From Cacajao melanocephalus (Eukaryota > Chordata > Mammalia > Primates > Pitheciidae), in NCBI GenBank assembly GCA_963573385.1, contig CAUYLG010062032.1, positions 1 through 64,000 on the forward strand: DNA of 64,000 nucleotides. Reading direction: 5' to 3'. The notes below the pieces were generated by a model, which ran no database searches, had not been told where the DNA came from, and saw only the letters and a program-made list of their open reading frames with translations. Shown piece after piece: positions 58,797-64,000 of the stretch (within the stretch, counting starts at the first letter, position 1; the number at the start of each line of letters is the position of its first letter). Made by a program: the position numbers and the translations under genes.

Positions 58797-59149
58797 TGAT
58801 ATGGTTTGTGTCGCACCCAAATCTCATCTCAAATTGTAACTCCCAGGTATTGAGGGAGAGACCTGGTGGGAGATGATTAGATAATGGGAGTGGTTTCCCT
58901 CATACTATTCTCATGACAGTGAGTGGGTTCTAATAAGATCTGAAGGTTTCAAAATGTCAGTTCCTACCTCTCTCTCTGTCCTGCTGCCATGTAAGACATG
59001 CCTTGCTTCCCCTTCACCTTCTGCCATGATTGTAAGTTTCCTAAGGTCTCCCAAGCCATGCAGGACTGTGGAGCCAATTAAAACTTTTTCCTTTATAAAT
59101 TACCTGGTCTCAGGCAGTTCTTTTTAGCAATGTGAAATGGACTAATATA
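58797..59149 (+). mobile_element. THE1 5' LTR
   Basis: 353 bp, from TGATATGGTTTGTGTCGCAC to CTAATATA. Landmarks: CCCAAATCTCATCTCAAATT, GGTGGGAGATGATTAGATAA, TCATGACAGTGAGTGGGTTC and GCCATGATTGTAAGTTTCCT. It is homologous throughout to the LTR at 60724. The flanking pentamer AGCTC on the left compares with AGTGC on the right, a possible decayed 5-base target duplication. Confidence 0.92.
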
Positions 59150-60723
59150 GGAAATTGGTACTAGGAGTGGGGAACTCCTATAAAGATAACCTGATAATGT
59201 GGAAGCAACATTGGAACTGAGTAATGAGCAGATATTGGAACAGTTTGGAAGGCTCATAAGAAGACAGGAGGATGTGGAAAAGTTTGGAACTTCCTAGAGA
59301 CTTGTTTAATGGTTTTGACCAACATGCTGATAGTAATATGAACAATGAAGTTCAGGGTAAGGTGGTCTCAGGTAACTTACTGGGAACTGGAGTAAAGGAC
59401 ACTCTTGCTATGCTTTAGAAATGAGACTGGTGACATTTTCCCCTGCCCTAGAGATCTATGGAACTTAGAACTTAAGAGAGATAATTTAGGGTATCTGATG
59501 AAAGAAATTTTTAAGCTGCAAAGCATTCAATAAGTGACCTGGTTGATTCTGAAAGCATTTAGTCATATGCGTTCACAAAGAGATGATCTGAAACTGGAAC
59601 TTTTATTTAAAAGGGAAGGAGAGTATAAACGTTTGGAAAATGTGCGGCGTGACCATAAGGTAGAAAATAAAAATCCATCTTCCTGGAAGAAAGTCAATCT
59701 AGCTGCAAATGTTAATAGCCAAGACAATGCAGAAAATGAGAAAATGTCTCCAGGGCACGTCAGAGATCTTCATGACAGCCCCTCTGATCTCTGGCCTAGA
59801 GGCCTAGAAGGGAATAATGATTTCATGGGTCAGTCCCAGGGCCCCACTGCTCTGTGCAGCCTCGGGACTTGGTGCCCTGCATACCAGCAGCTCTAATTCC
59901 AGACACAGCTAAAAGGAGCCCAGGTGCAACTGGGCCATTGCTTCAGAGGGTGCAAGATCCAAACTTTGGTGGCTTCTATGTGGTGTTGAGCCTGCAGGTA
60001 TGAAGAAGACAAGGAAGCACGCCACCTAGATATCAAAGAATGTATGGAAATACCTGGATGCCCAGGCAGAGGTCTGCTATAGAGGTAGGGCCCTCATGGA
60101 AAACGTACTTTACTAGGGCAATGGAAAGGAGAAATGTGTGGATTGTTTCCCCCTATACAGAGTTTCCACTGGGGCACTGCCTACGGGAGCTTTGAGAAGA
60201 GGGCCACCATTCTCCAGACCCCACCAACAGTGTACATGCACTTGAGAAAGACTCAGACACTCAATGCCAGCTCGTGAAAGTAGCAGCAGGGGCTGTACTC
60301 TGTAGAGCCAAGTGGTGGAGTTGCCCAAGGGCTTGGGAACCTACCCCTTGCATTAGCATCCCTTGATGTGAGACATGGAATCGAAGGAGATTGTTTCTAA
60401 GCTTTATGATTTAATGACCGCCCCAGTGTATTCTGGACTTGCGTGGGGCCTATGGCTCCTTTGTTTTGGCCAATTTCTCCCACTTGGAGTGGCAACATTT
60501 ACCCAATGCCTGTACCCTCATTGGATCTTAGAAGTAATTAAATCGTTTTTGATTTTACAAGCTCATAGATGAAGGTGACTTCTCTTGTCTCAGAGGAGAC
60601 GTTGAACTTGGACTTTTGGATTAATGTTGCAATGAGTTAAAACTTTGGGGGACTCTTGGGAAGACATAATTATGTTTTGAAAGGTGAAAATGACATGAGA
60701 TTTCAGAGGGGCCATGGATAGAA
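59150..60723 (+). mobile_element. THE1 internal region (MaLR, non-autonomous)
   Basis: 1.57 kb between two matching LTRs, starting GAAATTGGTACTAGGAGTGG and ending at a purine-rich stretch (TTTCAGAGGGGCCATGGAT) where the polypurine tract should be. No reverse transcriptase, protease or integrase motif is visible, as expected for THE1, which depended on other retroviruses. A 120-codon frame remains at 59534-59896. With both LTRs the element measures about 2.29 kb, the usual full-length THE1 size. Confidence 0.9.
59534..59896 (+). pseudogene. Residual open frame in THE1 internal region
   Basis: A 120-codon frame rich in Lys, Glu, Asn and Ser, with no retroviral enzyme motif. MaLR internal regions carry a decayed gag-like frame of uncertain function, and this frame lies where that would be. 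No sign of constraint can be judged from one copy. Confidence 0.4.
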
Positions 60724-61085
60724 TGATATGGTTTGGCTCTCTGTCCCCAGTCAAATCTCATCTCCTATTGTAATCCCCACATGTTGAGAGAGAGACTGTT
60801 GGAAGGTGATTAGATCAGGGGGGTGGTTTCCCTCATCCTGTTCTTGCGATAGTGAGTTCTCATAAGATCTGATTGTTTAAAAGTGTTTGGCAATTCCTAC
60901 CACTCTCTCTCTCTCTCTCTCCTGCTTCTATGTGAGATGTGCCTTGCTTTCCCTTCGCCTTCTGCTGTAATGTAAGTTTCATGAGGCCCCACGAGACATG
61001 CAGAACTGTGAGTCAATGAAACCTCTTTCCTTTGTAAATTACCCAATCTCAGGAAGTTCTAACAGTGTGAAAATGAACTAATACA
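60724..61085 (+). mobile_element. THE1 3' LTR
   Basis: 362 bp, from TGATATGGTTTGGCTCTCTG to CTAATACA. It aligns along its length with the 5' LTR but differs at many positions. It carries a private (CT)n expansion at 60903-60921. Confidence 0.92.
60903..60921. repeat. (CT)n microsatellite in the THE1 3' LTR
   Basis: About nine CT units. The 5' LTR has only a short CTCTCTCTCTG run at the matching place. Confidence 0.9.
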
Positions 61086-61374
61086 AGTGCTTCTTCATGT
61101 CTGTTGGCCATTTGTATGTCATCTTTTGATAACTGTTCATATTTTTAGCTCACTTTTTAATGGGGTTATTTGGTTTTTGATTGATAACTTGTTTAAATTC
61201 CTTATAGATTCTGTATATTACACATTCGTCAGGTGCATAGTTTGCAGATATGCATTTTGGATATTTGTGTGTGTGGTTGTTCATCACTTATTAACAGCCG
61301 TGTTCACGTTGCCTGTAAGTCCCAATGGCTTTGTGTTTATTTGATTGGGTGTTTCTATGGCTGATTATACCATT

Positions 61375-61745
61375 TACCTTCCAGATATTTATATCTCCGG
61401 TTTTTTTTTTTCATCTTGTTATACTGGCCAAGTTCTCCAGTACTATGCCCAGAAGAAGTGATATTGATGGTCATTATATATTTGTCCTTAATTAAAGGGA
61501 ATGTCCTAAAATTCTTCTATTAGTATATACAATAGACTTTTGATGGGAGTTATGAAGTTTAAAAAGTTCCCTTGTATTAAAAACTTCATGAGTTTAAAAA
61601 AAATAAGTACTAGACTATTTCAAATGTTTCTGTTTCTATTGCAATGCTGCCTAAATTTTCTCTTGCAGTCTATGAATGTGTTGAATTAACTTGTTACGCT
61701 TTCTAATGTTGAACCATCTATTTAACATACATTTCTCACCATAGC
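61375..61745 (-). mobile_element. L1M remnant, minus strand
   Basis: CTGGCCAAGTTCTCCAGTAC and, later, AATGTTGAACCATCTATTTA match antisense L1 ORF2. The position fits continuation of the outer L1M of the nest beyond the younger L1. Much of the centre is diverged. Confidence 0.45.
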
Positions 61746-63169
61746 TTGTCTCCAGCTTTTCTCTGAAGTTACCCTACCACATTTGACTGATCTGTTTCTT
61801 GCCTCATGATAGAAAATGAGGAGAAAATTAGGCTCTGTTCTGCCCTGATACACATAGAAAAGAGAAAACAGCTTAGCTGCAAAGTTTTCCCTACAGATCA
61901 TTCTCTGTCTTTGGCATCTAGTCTACATCTTTTTAAGGTTACAGGTATCTTTCTAAGGGTTTTTTTCTGGGTTTTGTGTTAGTTTCTGATTGTGGTGATA
62001 AAATTCACTGTGATAGACTGTAATATTGTTATCAAATCTTTGCTGTTTCCCCCAAGAGGTTTACACTTAAGACTTTGACATCATGCTGAATAATTTGACT
62101 TATTTTGAGCAATAAAATATGAGTGAATAAGCCAAATTATGATGGTTAAACATGTGTCTAATGTATTTTTGTCATTTTAGGACACAGAACAGCATCTTAA
62201 ATATATTAAAGAAATTATTTTTTAAATTTGGGTTGATAGGAATAAAAGGAAATAAGTCATACAAAGAAATAACCATGGATCTGAAATGCTTATTATGTTG
62301 TAGTATTCTTCATGAACCATCAACTGTTTTGTCTCTTTCACCAGGCCAACATTAAAATATGATGTTTTGGCTCTCAATGTGTGGAAATCAACTACCCTAA
62401 ATTCACCCACGTTGTAAAATAATTTGCAAGCATTTACAAAACCCAGATATTATGTGGAGTTGCATTATCTATTGAGAATTCAGTTTTCAGTGATTTTTCA
62501 GGGTCTGAAATGATGCCAAATCTTGAAATATCTGCAACAAAAGGGACATACATGGTAGTGAAGGTGCCCCAACCACTTGCAACAATGTATCAATCCAGCT
62601 GCATTTTGATATAATTAGACATTAGACATAAGAGCTATTAAATATAACAGACTTCAATCAGTGGGATAACTGTAAGAAATGAAGAAGAAATTCTCTTTAG
62701 TGAAATCTATAGGGGCCATTTCTTATCTATTTCACAAATCACAAGTTTCTTCATATTCCTTTATCTCATAATCCACATCCTAGCAATCTATTTTAGAAAT
62801 GTTGATGAATAGATGAAAAAGTGATGAATGACTTGGCATACCAGATACATCTAAAAACTGAACTCATTGTGGTAGGAAATACTAGAGAAAATAAAAGCTA
62901 ATTCCAATTTCTGAACTCAGAAAAGATCAGGAAATAAAAGCCTCACATGCGTTTTAAATGTCAGGGTACAGGATAGGACTTAAATGATAAGCCCTTCTGA
63001 AAACCCCTCTCATTTCAAAGATGTAAGTAACACTTTTCTCCCTCATTGTAGGAGATGGGATGTGCCCTCTCTAGAGGAACTGGATGGAAGGGAGAGTAGC
63101 TTGCAGAATGCCAAGCACTGATCTTCCTGCTTCACAGTGGCATGGTCCTTAGTTATCTCCTTTGCTGTA
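61746..63169. other. 1.4 kb with nothing assigned
   Basis: No repeat or gene signal recognised. Confidence 0.5.
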
Positions 63170-64000
63170 TTCTGCCATTTTCTTTAAACTTTTAACAATG
63201 AAAATCCACAGAGTTTGGTTCCCCGGTATCTTAGGTTCTCTCTACACTCACATCCTGAATGACTTATCCAGCGTGTGGCTTTAAATCCATATACATACTG
63301 ATGATATATAGCTCTGTGTCTCTGAATTCTTGATTTGTCTATCCAAATCTTTGTGCAAACATCTCTACCCAGAATGTCTAAACAGCATCTTCAACTTAAA
63401 TTTCCAAAATGAATTCTCTTCTTGCCCCCGGAACATCTACTTTATTCGCATTCCTTTCAAACTCAATTAATAATAATTCTATTCTTCTTTATATTCTGGC
63501 CAGAAACCTTAGATGAATCCTTGAGTTACCTCATGATCAGCCAGAAGTCAATAGGAATCCGTGAGGAAATCCTCTTGATTCTATCTCAAAATGTTTCAAG
63601 CATCCAGTCACTTTTCATCACCTCTCCAGCTACCTCTCCAGCTTCCTCCCCAGCCCAAGCCCCCATTTTCTCTTCTGGATTGTTGCAACAGTGTCCTAAT
63701 GGTTCTTACACTTTTGTCCATCATAGCCTATTCACAACAGGCAACCACAGTTATTTTTGTGAACGCATGTCACTCTTGTGCTCAAAACGCCAATGGCTCT
63801 CCATCTTATTCAGAGAAAAAGCTCACCAGTGTCCTGCATATATAACTCTATGTGATCTCTGCTCCCTCCTCCCTCCACGACTTCCCCCTTGTTCACTTTG
63901 CTCCAGCACCACTGGTCTCCTTGGCCACCCCGGGCATATTCCACTTCAGATATTCACACTGGCTGCTTGACCTCCCTCAGAAGCTCAAATGGGAATTGTT
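63170..64000 (+). mobile_element. L2, plus strand, running off the window
   Basis: Sense L2 ORF2 end and 3' part: GACTTATCCAGCGTGTGGCT, TTAAATCCATATACATACTG, CTAAACAGCATCTTCAACTT, CTGGATTGTTGCAACAGTGT, AAAACGCCAATGGCTCTCCA, TTTGCTCCAGCACCACTGGT and TTCACACTGGCTGCTTGACC. About 0.8 kb in continuous L2 order, cut by the window end. The frame at 63422-63970 (182 codons) lies over this L2. It is not a host gene. Confidence 0.85.

Larger units (their letters stand above)
58044..61250 (-). mobile_element. Younger L1 (L1PB/L1MA-like), minus strand, split by THE1
   Basis: Left part 58044-58796: GTGGGTACACATGCAGGTTT, TGCATCCATGTTGCAACAAA, TTTATGGCTGCATAGTATTA, CTCCACAGTGGCTGAACTAA. It breaks at the ...GATGATGAGC site and resumes at 61086 with GCTTCTTCATGTCTGTTGGC, GTCATCTTTTGATAACTGTT and ATTCTGTATATTACACATTC in register. 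L1 sequence totals about 0.9 kb. It is 5'-truncated and has no intact ORF2. Confidence 0.85.

Noticed and set aside
63422..63970. 182-codon open frame that could look like a Ser/Pro-rich protein
   Set aside because: The DNA is plainly sense L2, so the frame is incidental to the repeat.

Overview
The window looks like primate, most likely human, nuclear DNA from a gene-poor, AT-rich region. The evidence is Alu repeats with target-site duplications, primate-type L1 (L1P), a complete THE1 (MaLR) element with two LTRs, an MLT2 (ERVL) LTR, a MADE1 mariner MITE and many ancient mammalian L2 and MIR remnants. All family names come from recognising consensus sequence by eye. No RepeatMasker, BLAST or alignment was run.

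I find no protein-coding gene, exon chain, rRNA, tRNA, CpG island or processed pseudogene of a host gene. Open frames are short, lack splice or family support, and mostly fall in repeats. The recognisable protein-coding remnants are decayed L1 ORF1/ORF2 and L2 ORF2 pieces.

Layout. 1-136: 5' UTR of a minus-strand L1 whose body lies left of the window. 2.6-10 kb: Alu, MADE1, two MaLR LTRs and two (TG)n tracts. 10-11.6 kb: two L2 fragments, then the 5' UTR/ORF1 part of an old L1M. 13.4-16.9 kb: simple repeats and L1M tails. 17.2-19.7 kb: antisense L1M ORF2 hit by an Alu and carrying a (TA)n tract. 20.1 kb: L2. 23.1-23.9 kb: antisense L1P. 24.2-24.7 kb: LTR-like block. 25.0-28.6 kb: sense L1M split by an MLT2 LTR. 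29.4 kb: L2. 31.4-32.8 kb: antisense L1 with an internal 0.22-kb duplication. 32.9-35.7 kb: L2, L1M and Alu. 37.1-38.0 kb: L1M and MIR. 38-44.8 kb: mostly unassigned. 44.9-46.1 kb: L1P and Alu. 46.1-50.5 kb: mostly unassigned. 50.5-54.5 kb: L2 and MIR. 56.1-61.7 kb: a nest of L1M, Alu, younger L1 and a complete THE1. 63.2-64 kb: L2 running off the end.

Nothing here works as a pathway or operon. What the window offers is mutational and insertional history: layered insertions, a post-insertion duplication across an L1 junction, two perfect inverted repeats that look like template-switch products, and a hairpin MITE of the type that seeds miR-548-like genes. I saw no convincing undescribed biological system.
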